From NCBI GenBank assembly GCA_017453605.1, contig JAFTEP010000149.1:1-55615 (forward strand): 55,615 nucleotides of DNA, written 5' to 3'. How positions within the stretch are numbered: the stretch's first letter is position 1; each line of letters starts with the position of its first letter. Source of the DNA: Clostridia bacterium. GTDB taxonomy: Bacteria; Bacillota; Clostridia; Oscillospirales; SIG627. Shown here piece by piece: positions 43,382 through 51,815 of the stretch. Under the pieces are notes generated by a model. The model was not told the DNA's origin. It searched no databases and worked only from the letters and a program-made list of their open reading frames with translations. The translations under genes and the position numbers were made by a program.

Positions 43382-43420
43382 TTTATTATAGCATAATCCC
43401 GGGCGTTATGCTATAATAAA
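43382..43420. promoter_or_regulatory. Perfect 15 bp inverted repeat with divergent -10 boxes
   Basis: TTTATTATAGCATAA and TTATGCTATAATAAA are exact reverse complements separated by TCCCGGGCG. TATAAT occurs in each arm, one on each strand, so the palindrome overlaps both putative -10 elements of the divergent AraC and dehydrogenase promoters (poor -35 boxes: TAGCAT). This is where an activator or repressor, probably the AraC protein itself, would be expected to bind. Confidence 0.7.
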
Positions 43421-43470
43421 AGCGAAAAAAGCGCGAAAAGCGCCCGTAAAAAGAAAGGGGATAAAAAATC

Positions 43471-44556
43471 ATGGACAGAATCGTAAAAGTCGGCATCATC
43501 GGATGCGGCGGCATCGCCAACGGCAAGCACATGCCCAACCTCGCCAAACTCAAAAACGTCGAGATGGTCGCGTTCTGCGACATCGTCAGAAGGAGAGCCG
43601 AGAGGGCGGCCGAGCAGTACGGCACTCCCGACGCGAAGGTCTACGAGGACTACAGGGAGCTTCTCAAGGATCCCGAGATCGAGGTCGTCCACGTCCTGAC
43701 CCCGAACCGCGAGCACGCCGACATCACCATCGACGCCCTTTACGCCGGAAAGCACGTCATGTGCGAAAAGCCCATGGCAAAGTGCGCCGCCGACGCCGAG
43801 AGGATGGTCAAGGCCGCCAAAGAGACCGGCAAGAAGCTCACGATCGGCTATCAGCACCGTCAAAAGCCGCAGAGCATCTTCGCAATGAAGCTCATCGAAG
43901 CGGGCGATCTCGGCGAGATCTACTACGCCAACTGCTACGCCATCCGCCGCAGAGGCACCCCGAACTGGGGCGTGTTCCTCAACGAGGAAGAGCAGGGCGG
44001 CGGTCCGATCATCGACATCGCGACTCACTCTCTGGATCTGACCCTGTATCTGATGAACAACTACGAGCCGAAGATGGTCGTCGGCAAGACCCACAAGAAG
44101 ATCGAGCATCCCGAGGCCGCCAATCCCTGGGGCGACAACGGCGTTTCCACTACTCCGCTCGAGGAGGCCGCCTGCGCGATGATCGTCATGAAGAACGGCG
44201 CGACGATCATGCTCGAGACCAGCTGGGCGCTCAACACCGCCGAACCGATCGAGGAAGGAAGCTGCACCCTCTGCGGCTCCAAGGCCGGCCTTTCCATCAA
44301 GAACAACGTTTTGAAGATCAACAAGGTCGAATATAACCGTCAGGTCGTCACCGAGGTCGACACCAAGGCGGGCGGAGTCGCCTTCTTCTCCGGCGCCAAG
44401 GAAGACAAGGCTCTCACCGAGGCCTACAACTGGATCAAGGCCGTCGTCGACGACACGGATCCGGTCGTCCTTCCCGAGCAGGCCTGCGTGGTCAGCCGCA
44501 TACTCGAGGCGATCTACACCTCCTCCAAGACCGGAAAGCCGGTGTATTTCGATTGA
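43471..44556 (+). CDS. Gfo/Idh/MocA family oxidoreductase, gene 1
   Basis: A 361-residue NAD(P)-dependent dehydrogenase. GIIGCGGIANGKHMPNL is the Rossmann dinucleotide loop, CDIVRRRAERAAEQYG the usual acidic end of strand 2, and VMCEKPMAKC holds the conserved Lys (about residue 98). GPIIDIATHSLDLTLYLM is the substrate-site motif with catalytic Asp and His. It is divergent from the AraC gene and ends 4 bp into the next homologue, suggesting an operon. The sugar or polyol is unknown (myo-inositol and glucose-fructose types are possible). Confidence 0.9.
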   Translation: MDRIVKVGIIGCGGIANGKHMPNLAKLKNVEMVAFCDIVRRRAERAAEQYGTPDAKVYEDYRELLKDPEIEVVHVLTPNREHADITIDALYAGKHVMCEKPMAKCAADAERMVKAAKETGKKLTIGYQHRQKPQSIFAMKLIEAGDLGEIYYANCYAIRRRGTPNWGVFLNEEEQGGGPIIDIATHSLDLTLYLMNNYEPKMVVGKTHKKIEHPEAANPWGDNGVSTTPLEEAACAMIVMKNGATIMLETSWALNTAEPIEEGSCTLCGSKAGLSIKNNVLKINKVEYNRQVVTEVDTKAGGVAFFSGAKEDKALTEAYNWIKAVVDDTDPVVLPEQACVVSRILEAIYTSSKTGKPVYFD

Positions 44557-45500
44557 AGACAGTTATTTGCGGGGTGTGGCACGTCCACGCCCAGATGTAC
44601 TATGAGACCGCCAAGAAGCACTCCGAGATCCTCGGCGTATGGGACAGCAACCCCAAATGGCTCGAGGCTTTCTGCAGCCGCAACGGCGAGAAGGCGTTCG
44701 CGAGCTTCGGGGAGCTTCTGAAGAGCGGAGCGGACGCCGCCGTCGTCTGCACTTCATCCGACACGCATCCCGACGTGATCGTCGCCCTCGCCGAGGCGGG
44801 GATCGGCATCTTCACCGAGAAGGTGCTCGCGCTCACCACTCCGGAATGTCTCCGCATCGAAGAAGCCGTCAAAAAGAGCGGCGTGAAATACGCGATCTCA
44901 TTCCCGCACAAGTTCGACGCGGGCATAATGACGCTCAAAAAAATCGCCGACAGCGGCGAGCTCGGGAAAGTCAACTACTTCCGCTGCCGCAACGCGCACG
45001 ACGGAAGCAGCTCGAACTGGCTGCCCAGGCACTTCTACGATCTCAAAGAGTGCGGCGGCGGCGCGATGATCGATCTCGGCGCCCACGGGATGTATCTCGC
45101 GGACTGGTTTTTGGGGATGCCCGAAAGCTGCTCGTCGACTTTCACCAACGCCTGCGTGAACCCCGGCGCCCTCGAAAAGAACGCCGAAGGAGTCGAGGAC
45201 AACGCCGTGACAGTGCTCAGATACGCTGACGGCTCGATCGCCCTCAACGAGACCGGCTTCGTTTCTCTCGGCAACCCGATGACGATAGAGGTCGGCGGAG
45301 ACAAGGGCTGGGCGCGCTGGGACAAGTATAAAGTCGTCAAGCGCACCGCCGCCACCGAGAAAAAACTCGTCGAGGTCGAACCCGTCGAGGGTATGCCGAC
45401 TCCGGTCGAGCAGTTCTTCTCCGGCTCTGTACCCGCGGGCTGCGGACTCGAGGAGTCAAAACGCCTCACGAAGCTCATGGAAATGGCTTACGGAAAATAA
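44553..45500 (+). CDS. Gfo/Idh/MocA family oxidoreductase, gene 2
   Basis: A 315-residue homologue. Its first residues KTVICGVWHVHAQMYY replace the classical G-x-G-x-x-G with GVWHVHA, a variant that may change cofactor binding. The EKP motif is EKVLALTT (Val for Pro), with Lys retained; GGGAMIDLGAHGMYLADWF holds the substrate-side Asp/His. The start is TTG overlapping the first dehydrogenase's TGA. The pair may catalyse consecutive redox steps, as in scyllo-inositol or galactoside oxidation, but the substrate is not shown. Confidence 0.85.
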   Translation: MKTVICGVWHVHAQMYYETAKKHSEILGVWDSNPKWLEAFCSRNGEKAFASFGELLKSGADAAVVCTSSDTHPDVIVALAEAGIGIFTEKVLALTTPECLRIEEAVKKSGVKYAISFPHKFDAGIMTLKKIADSGELGKVNYFRCRNAHDGSSSNWLPRHFYDLKECGGGAMIDLGAHGMYLADWFLGMPESCSSTFTNACVNPGALEKNAEGVEDNAVTVLRYADGSIALNETGFVSLGNPMTIEVGGDKGWARWDKYKVVKRTAATEKKLVEVEPVEGMPTPVEQFFSGSVPAGCGLEESKRLTKLMEMAYGK

Positions 45501-45582
45501 AAAATCGCTCGGGCATTTGCCCCCCGCGGGGCATAAAGGCGCGATCCGATCCGCGGCGAAGCCTTCGGCCCATAAAAAAATC

Positions 45583-45621
45583 AAGCTGAGACGTACGATT
45601 TTTTATCGTTCGTCTCAGCTT
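45583..45621. terminator. Bidirectional terminator between convergent genes
   Basis: AAGCTGAGACG and CGTCTCAGCTT pair over 11 bp and can extend inwards through ACGAT/ATCGT after a mismatch around a T-rich loop. The stem is followed on both strands by an A/T-rich stretch, fitting termination from the dehydrogenase and the small membrane-protein genes. Confidence 0.8.
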
Positions 45622-45633
45622 ATATTTTCCGTC

Positions 45634-45930
45634 TTATTTATTGAATATCGCGCCGACGACGGCGATCGGGATGACAGAGATCACCAGAGCAGCGAAGGTG
45701 ACGATGACGATTTCAACCGGCTCGGCGAAGAACGCGATCACTCCGCAGGCGATCGCCGGGACGGCGTCGAACATCAGACTGCGGGCGACCCACTTTCTGT
45801 GGCTCTCGGCGGAGCGGTCGGCGTTGGTGTGATAGGTCTTCAGAAAGTCGAGCTTCCCGAGCCGCATCAGGAGCCCGACGGAAAACAGGATCACGGCGAA
45901 AATGAAGGCGGCGATCGAAAAGCCGAGCAT
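45634..45930 (-). CDS. Small membrane protein
   Basis: A 98-residue protein with three hydrophobic segments: FSIAAFIFAVILFSVGLLM near the start, SLMFDAVPAIACGVIAFFA and IVIVTFAALVISVIPIAVVG. A short polar loop (KTYHTNADRSAESHRK) sits between the first two. I do not recognise the family. Its start shares a base with the stop of the glycosidase gene upstream, so it is co-translated at the end of that unit. Confidence 0.6.
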   Translation of the reverse strand: MLGFSIAAFIFAVILFSVGLLMRLGKLDFLKTYHTNADRSAESHRKWVARSLMFDAVPAIACGVIAFFAEPVEIVIVTFAALVISVIPIAVVGAIFNK

Positions 45931-48866
45931 CAGGCTTCCCCGCAGTCGATCCCGAAGCGGACGAAGCCGTAGCGGTCCTTGACGTATTCAGAAGCCTCTC
46001 CGTTTTTCCAGAGCCCCTCTCTTGTGAAGGTGCGCGGTCCGACGTCCCAGTGTTCGACGCGCGCGTGATGGTGCGGACCGAGCAGGTTGCGGTTGGAGTT
46101 GGTGAGAGTTATCTCTATTTCGTTTTCCCCCTCTTTCAGAAGTCCGTCAAGATCGAGCGTATGCGTGAACATCAGCTTTCCGGCGTATTTGCCGTTCACC
46201 TTCACTTCGGCGACGGCGTATCTTCCGGTAAGCTTTATCGCGCTCGGATCGCCCGGCTTATACGTGTGACCGAAGGCGAACGTCACGCTTCCCGCAAAGA
46301 AGGGCAGGAGCGAGAACTGCAGGTTCTCCGGATCGACTGATCCGGGCGCTCCGACGATCCTGAAATCTCCCTTATAGCTCCAGCCGAGCCTTTCGCCCTC
46401 TGTCTTTTCTCCGGGGGTCTCCACTCCGAAATTCCCGAAGAGATAGGCGCTTTCGATCTCCGTGTCGAAGTTGAGGCAGTTTCTCAGGGACTCGCTCACG
46501 CCGCCGTAAAGGACGTAATAGACGTAGTCGCGCTGGAAGTAGTCAAAGCTCTGCGTGACATGGTTTTCGCCCGTATGAACCAGCGGCAGGATATCCGCGG
46601 TGAGAAATCTCGGATCAAGAAATCCTCCCGCCTTCGTTTCGATCTTCACGCCGTTCACGGAAACTTCGCCGTTTCTCATGGGCTCCAGGCATACGGACAG
46701 GCTTTCGGGGATCTCTTTGACGTCAAACGAATATCTCAGCCAGAGCCTTCCGAAATATCTTTCTTCGTAGAGCCTGTTTTTCAGCTCCATTATATCCGTC
46801 GGTCCGTCAAAATCCGTTCCGTTTTTGCTGAAGCTGACGCGGTCGAGAGTCAGGGCGTTTGCGCTGAGCGAAACGAGCGGCATTTTCGTTTTCGGGGGTC
46901 TGAACGAGTCGGGCTTTTTTGCCGCCTTACCGATCGCCGGGACCGACGGATCCTCGGCGAGAAGAAAGCTCTCGGAGCCCGCAAAATCGAAGTCCGCTTC
47001 GAAATCCCCGTCCAAAAGCCGTCTTCCGGCGACCGCAGAGACGCCTAAATCGCCCGGATCGATCCTGACAAGATTTTTGCAGTCCTTCACGCGAAGCTTC
47101 ACTCCCGAAACGGGATCCTTTGAAACGTTTGTGATATATATGAGTCTCGCGCCGTCGACGACGCGGGTCATTATGCGAAGCGTCGGACAGTTTTCGCCGT
47201 CTGCGCCGGCCGAGACGTTCTGAGAAGCGAAAAGCTCATCGAGCGTCATATTTTCTTTTATGAACGAAAGATCCGCGGGAACGGCGTCGACGAGATCCGG
47301 CGCGCCGCCGAAGAGGACGAGCTTCCCTCCCCCGGCGAGATATTCTTTCATCATCGCGGCGGTCGAGGCGTCGATGGATTCGACGTCCGGCATGACGACC
47401 TTGCTGTATACGCACTCTCCGAGCCTGATCTTATCGCCCTCGACGCGGCCGAGGTCCCTGAGCATCGTCTCGTCGGCGTAGTGATAGGCGACCTGATGCG
47501 TTCCGAGCGCGTCGCTCAGATCGTAGTGCTTGTGGTCCTCTCTTGTCATCGCCTCGTTCCTGTCGGGGTGAGTGTAGTACATATAGGAATTGTGGACAGG
47601 ATGGATCACGAGGGTGTCGGCAAGCTCCGTCCCGAGAGACAGCGCGTATCCGACGCGGTCGAAAAAGAGGTTGAAATCTTTGAGATACTTCTGCCAGGGA
47701 TTGTGGGCGCAGTAGTGAGCGGGATAGTCGCGCTTTCTCTGTCCGCGGTAGGAATAGGCGTAGAGGTGCTGGCAGGTGAGATTGACGCCGTTGACGTACT
47801 GCATATCGGCGATGTTTTTCAGCTCCTCCGGGGTCACGTCCCAGCCGCACATCGCGAACATCTCGCTGAGCGCCTTCTTCTTTCCGAGCTGAGCGCAGAC
47901 CGAGCCGAGCTGCTTTGAGGAGATGTCGCGCTTTATCGGACGGCACAGCCAGTCGATGCCGGGGATATGCTCGTATCTGTAGAACGGCATGACTCCGCCG
48001 GTGCAGTTGATCTGAGAGGAAAGGTGATCCTCGCCCATCGAGTGACCGGTCACCTGACAGCCGTTATTCTCGCACCATTCGTAGATCTGCTTGATAAACG
48101 AAGAGATATAGAGTTCGTGGAGCAGATAGTGATAGTCGTATCTGAGTTTTTTATAACCCTCGCCGTCCTCGAAAACGAGCCATAGCTTGTCGAGGATGTC
48201 GTATCCGAACCTTTTTTGGAACTTCTCGGCGAAGACGCTGCTCCACGGGGTCCCGCTGCGGTAATACTGGGGCTCGTCGGTGAAAAATCCCGGCATCGTT
48301 TTGCCGAAGACCTCCCCTCCGAGACGCTTTTTATATACTTCGTAGGTGCTGTCGATGAATTTCTTCACTACCCTCTCGTCGAGGATGTCGGTGTAGGAGC
48401 TGTTGCGGCGGTGCCAGATGCATTTCAGCTTCCCATGAGCCTCGGACGCGTCCTTTATGCGGACCCATTCGCCGTCCTTCTCGCAGTAGACCGCGAGGGC
48501 GTCCTCCGGGAAGGCGTCCCTTTCGGCGTATTCGATATAGCTCTGGAAGTTGTCGGGATCCTTCAAGAGTTCGCCGCCGCCGAAGCCGCTCGGCCAGCCG
48601 TTCTCGTCGTAGGACCACGCCTCGAGCCCGAGCTTTTTCGCCTCGGCTATGCAGGCAGTGATCGCCTCGAACCACTCGTCGGACAGATATTCCGTCTCGA
48701 GACCGAACCTCGCGTGCATGAAAAAGCCGTTCATGCCGACTTCTTTCATGTTGTGGATCTGTTTTATCAGTTCGTCCTTTTCGAGACGGTCGTTCCAGCT
48801 CCAGAACGGCAGACTGCCGTGAGTGAAGCTGTTTTCCTTTACGTCGCGGATCAGTTTTTCAAGCAT
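45930..48866 (-). CDS. Large glycoside hydrolase, GH106-like (alpha-L-rhamnosidase type)
   Basis: A 978-residue enzyme with no signal peptide. It starts in the pattern of Glyco_hydro_106 proteins: THGSLPFWSWNDRLEKDELI, MKEVGMNGFFMHARFGLETEYLS, LEAWSYDENGWPSGFGGGEL. The catalytic TIM barrel runs through FFTDEPQYYR and VTGHSMGEDHLS, and a galactose-binding-type beta-sandwich with SGEN/HTLDLDGLLKEGENEIEI-like segments forms the C terminus. GH106 enzymes cleave rhamnose from plant glycosides or pectin. Related families without rhamnosidase activity exist, so the substrate is tentative. The ATG at 48866 follows GGAGAG, 19 bp after metH. Confidence 0.78.
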   Translation of the reverse strand: MLEKLIRDVKENSFTHGSLPFWSWNDRLEKDELIKQIHNMKEVGMNGFFMHARFGLETEYLSDEWFEAITACIAEAKKLGLEAWSYDENGWPSGFGGGELLKDPDNFQSYIEYAERDAFPEDALAVYCEKDGEWVRIKDASEAHGKLKCIWHRRNSSYTDILDERVVKKFIDSTYEVYKKRLGGEVFGKTMPGFFTDEPQYYRSGTPWSSVFAEKFQKRFGYDILDKLWLVFEDGEGYKKLRYDYHYLLHELYISSFIKQIYEWCENNGCQVTGHSMGEDHLSSQINCTGGVMPFYRYEHIPGIDWLCRPIKRDISSKQLGSVCAQLGKKKALSEMFAMCGWDVTPEELKNIADMQYVNGVNLTCQHLYAYSYRGQRKRDYPAHYCAHNPWQKYLKDFNLFFDRVGYALSLGTELADTLVIHPVHNSYMYYTHPDRNEAMTREDHKHYDLSDALGTHQVAYHYADETMLRDLGRVEGDKIRLGECVYSKVVMPDVESIDASTAAMMKEYLAGGGKLVLFGGAPDLVDAVPADLSFIKENMTLDELFASQNVSAGADGENCPTLRIMTRVVDGARLIYITNVSKDPVSGVKLRVKDCKNLVRIDPGDLGVSAVAGRRLLDGDFEADFDFAGSESFLLAEDPSVPAIGKAAKKPDSFRPPKTKMPLVSLSANALTLDRVSFSKNGTDFDGPTDIMELKNRLYEERYFGRLWLRYSFDVKEIPESLSVCLEPMRNGEVSVNGVKIETKAGGFLDPRFLTADILPLVHTGENHVTQSFDYFQRDYVYYVLYGGVSESLRNCLNFDTEIESAYLFGNFGVETPGEKTEGERLGWSYKGDFRIVGAPGSVDPENLQFSLLPFFAGSVTFAFGHTYKPGDPSAIKLTGRYAVAEVKVNGKYAGKLMFTHTLDLDGLLKEGENEIEITLTNSNRNLLGPHHHARVEHWDVGPRTFTREGLWKNGEASEYVKDRYGFVRFGIDCGEA

Positions 48867-48885
48867 CTTGTTTCTCTCCGTTTTT

Positions 48886-51231
48886 TTATTTTTGTTCGCC
48901 AAAGAATCTTTTTGCAATATCGACCGCGCTCTTGGCGTCGCGCGCGTAGAAATCGGCGCCGATGCGCTCGGCGTGTTCGGCCGTCAGCACGGCTCCTCCG
49001 ACCATCACGCGGCAGTCCGGCGCTTCTTTTTTGATTAAAGCGATCGTTTCCTCCATAGACGGGACCGTCGTCGTCATCAGGGCGCTGAGACCCACAAAAC
49101 GGCATCCCTCGCGCTTTACGGCATCTATCACCGTCTCCGGCGCGACGTCCCTGCCGAGGTCTATGACGTCGAAGCCGTAGTTTGAAAGAAGAGTGCAGAC
49201 AATGTTTTTTCCTATATCGTGGACGTCGTTTTTGACGGTCGCCATTATTATCTTCCCGCCGGACGAAGCCTCCTTCGGGAGTTTTTGTCTCACCTCGTCG
49301 AAAGCCGCCTGCGCCGCCGAAGCCGCCTGTATGAGCTGGGGCAGGAAGGTCTTCCCCTTCTCGAAGCTCTCTCCGACCGCGTCGAGCGCGGGGACGATGT
49401 GCTCCTGCACCGCGTCGAGCGGCGCGACTGATTCGAGAAGCTTTTTCGCCGCCTTCGCCGCCTCGCCTTTAAGCCCCTTTTCGATGCAGAAGCCGAGAGA
49501 GAGATTCTTTTCGCTCTGTGTCTGAGGCGCGGCGTCAGCGTGCGCGGCGACGTAATCCCGACAGGACCTGTCCGTGCCTTTGAGCGCACGGAACGCGCCG
49601 ACGGTGTCCGTCATAGAGGGGATATTCGGATTCATTATCGGCAGATCGAGCCCGGCAAAGAGCGCCATCGACAGAAAACTCCGGTTGAGAAGCTCCCTCT
49701 CCGGAAGCCCGAAGGAAACGTTGCTGACGCCGAGAACGGTCTTCACCCCGAGCCTTTCGCGGCAGAGCTTCAGCGCCCCGAGCGTTTCGAGCGCGCCGCG
49801 CTCTCCCGTGGCCGCGGTCAGGGTCAGACAGTCGATGAAAAGATCGCTCCTCTTGATCCCGTAACGGTCGCAGGCTTCGGCTATGCGTCGCGCGACTTCA
49901 AAGCGCTCTTCGGCGGTCTCGGGGATGCCATTCTCGTCGAGGGTGAGCCCGACGACGCAGGCGCCGTATTTCTTCACGAGCGGCAGGACGGCTTCAATGG
50001 ACTCTCTCTTGCCGTTGACGGAGTTGACGATCACCTTCCCGCAGGCGGCCCTCAGCCCGGCTTCCAAAGCCTCCGGCGAGGACGAGTCGAGCTGAAGCGG
50101 CAGGTCGCTGACCGACTGCACCGCCTTGACGGCTTCTGTCATCAAGGCCTTTTCGTCGGTCCCCGGGAGCCCGACGTTCACGTCGAGGATCGCCGCGCCC
50201 GCCTGAGCCTGCTCGACCGCCTGCTCCTTTATATATTCCATATCGCCCCTGGTCAGGGCTTCCTTCATCTTCTTTTTTCCGGTCGGGTTTATGCGCTCGC
50301 CGATGATCCTCACGTCGTCGATCTTCACAAGGCGCGTCGCCGAACAGACAAACGGGACCATGAACTTGTTTATCTCGGGCTTTATCGCCGCCGGGCTCGA
50401 ATCGAGAGCGTTTTTAAGAGCTTTTATATGCTCCGGCGTCGTGCCGCAGCAGCCGCCGAAAAGCGAGGCGCCGCTTGCGGCAAGCTTCGCGGTCTCCGAA
50501 GCGAACTTTTCGGGCGAGAGCGAATAAGCCCCGGTCACAGGATCCGGCAGACCCGCGTTGGGCTTGACGGCGATCGGCAGATCGCTGACTTGGCGCATCA
50601 TCCGCACCGTATTGCTCAGTCCCTCCGGTCCGGAGGAGCAGTTGACGCCTATCGCGCTGACGCCGAGCCCGTCGAGGACTGCGGCGGCGGTCTGCGGGGT
50701 GTTCCCCGAGAAGGTCCTGCCGTCCGGCTCGAAGCTGAGCGTGCAGAGGACGTTTTCTACTCCGAGATCCTTTGCCGCGATTACAGCCTGCCTCAGTTCG
50801 GCAAGATCCGTGAAGGTCTCGAAGACGACGAGGTCCGCGTCTCTTCCCGCCTCGATCATCTCCCGGAACGCCGCGTAGGCTTCTTCGAGTTCAAGATCCC
50901 CTGTCGGCTCGACGAGCCTTCCCAGAGGTCCGATGTCGAGGGCGGCGAGCGCCCTGTCTCCCGCGGCGCGCTTCGCGAGCCCGACGGCTTTTTTCACGCA
51001 TTCCGCGGCGCTGTCTCCGAGCTTGAAGCGGTTCGCGCCGAAGGTGTCGGAATAGATCACCTGCGCTCCCGCCTCGATATAGCTCCTGTGGACGCTCTCT
51101 ATCAGGCCGGGATCGCTGAAGACAAGAGAGGACGGCTCGACGCCGGGAGCGAGCCCTTTTTGCTGGAGGACGGTGCCCATCGCTCCGTCGAGCAGGATAT
51201 ATCCGTTTTTAAGAAGTTCTTTAAATTTCAC
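48886..51231 (-). CDS. metH: Cobalamin-dependent methionine synthase, without activation domain
   Basis: A 781-residue core MetH that methylates homocysteine with methyl-tetrahydrofolate through B12. Domains in order: homocysteine methyltransferase (DGAMGTVLQQ at the start; zinc cysteines in GVNCSSG near 196 and GGCCGTTPEHI near 260), pterin-binding (IGERINPTGKKKMKEA; PLQLDSSSPEALEAGL), the B12 cap helices, and the B12 domain with the ligand motif VKNDVHDIGKNI (His near 670). The C-terminal reactivation domain of E. coli-type MetH is missing; it is encoded as the separate upstream gene. The start is GTG with a GGAG site and overlaps the upstream TGA. Confidence 0.92.
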   Translation of the reverse strand: MKFKELLKNGYILLDGAMGTVLQQKGLAPGVEPSSLVFSDPGLIESVHRSYIEAGAQVIYSDTFGANRFKLGDSAAECVKKAVGLAKRAAGDRALAALDIGPLGRLVEPTGDLELEEAYAAFREMIEAGRDADLVVFETFTDLAELRQAVIAAKDLGVENVLCTLSFEPDGRTFSGNTPQTAAAVLDGLGVSAIGVNCSSGPEGLSNTVRMMRQVSDLPIAVKPNAGLPDPVTGAYSLSPEKFASETAKLAASGASLFGGCCGTTPEHIKALKNALDSSPAAIKPEINKFMVPFVCSATRLVKIDDVRIIGERINPTGKKKMKEALTRGDMEYIKEQAVEQAQAGAAILDVNVGLPGTDEKALMTEAVKAVQSVSDLPLQLDSSSPEALEAGLRAACGKVIVNSVNGKRESIEAVLPLVKKYGACVVGLTLDENGIPETAEERFEVARRIAEACDRYGIKRSDLFIDCLTLTAATGERGALETLGALKLCRERLGVKTVLGVSNVSFGLPERELLNRSFLSMALFAGLDLPIMNPNIPSMTDTVGAFRALKGTDRSCRDYVAAHADAAPQTQSEKNLSLGFCIEKGLKGEAAKAAKKLLESVAPLDAVQEHIVPALDAVGESFEKGKTFLPQLIQAASAAQAAFDEVRQKLPKEASSGGKIIMATVKNDVHDIGKNIVCTLLSNYGFDVIDLGRDVAPETVIDAVKREGCRFVGLSALMTTTVPSMEETIALIKKEAPDCRVMVGGAVLTAEHAERIGADFYARDAKSAVDIAKRFFGEQK

Positions 51232-51815
51232 TTTTTCACTCCGATGACCGCAGTGACGGTCTTTCTCGGGAGCATCAGCCCGCCTTTTGAGAGGGCGACC
51301 CCGAGAGTTCTTTTCGCGTTGAGAGAGGCGAGAAAATCCCCCTGTATCCCGAGCGGCAGATCGCCGTAGCCCGGGCTGAACCGGGATGCCGTTTCTGCAG
51401 CGCCGACGGCGGCGGCGATCTCTTTTTCCGCGGCGTCGGCGGCAAGCTCGGCAAAAGCGGACGCGGCGGCGTCCGTCACGGCGCCGAGCGCCTGCGATAT
51501 GCCCGCCGCCGTCCTGACCGCGCTCTCCGCGCCCTCTCCGAGCGTCACGCACATCAAGGAGGCGCGCTCGCAGCCCGAAAGGTGGCGCCGTATGTCGCCG
51601 CCCGGCAGAACGAGCCCCGTTCCGAGGCACTTCACGCCGGCGTCCGAAAACTCTATCGGGCAAAGGCGCCAGGTATAACCGGGGCTGATCCTCTCTTCGA
51701 GAAGCTTTTCGGCCTCGTCGAAGAGTTCTTCACAGCCTTCTTCTTTCATTCTGAGAAAGCCCCTCGCCATCCGGCGCCAGTCGCCGTTCAGAGACCCAAA
51801 CGAAAGAGAGTTCAT
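51228..51815 (-). CDS. Methionine synthase activation subunit (stand-alone MetH C-terminal domain)
   Basis: A 195-residue protein matching the vitamin B12-dependent methionine synthase activation domain. ASRFSPGYGDLPLGIQGDFL (about residues 142-161) carries the S-adenosylmethionine-binding R-x-S-P-G-Y-G motif, and the end SKGGLMLPRKTVTAVIGV is the family signature. It should reactivate oxidised cob(II)alamin in MetH by reductive methylation. It lies between metF and metH with 4 bp overlaps on both sides, matching the known clostridial split arrangement. Confidence 0.85.
   Translation of the reverse strand: MNSLSFGSLNGDWRRMARGFLRMKEEGCEELFDEAEKLLEERISPGYTWRLCPIEFSDAGVKCLGTGLVLPGGDIRRHLSGCERASLMCVTLGEGAESAVRTAAGISQALGAVTDAAASAFAELAADAAEKEIAAAVGAAETASRFSPGYGDLPLGIQGDFLASLNAKRTLGVALSKGGLMLPRKTVTAVIGVKK

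Noticed and set aside
51232..51663. In-frame N-terminal extension of metH
   Set aside because: It overlaps the activation subunit in another frame, is Arg-rich, and the GTG at 51231 with GGAG begins exactly at the family start.
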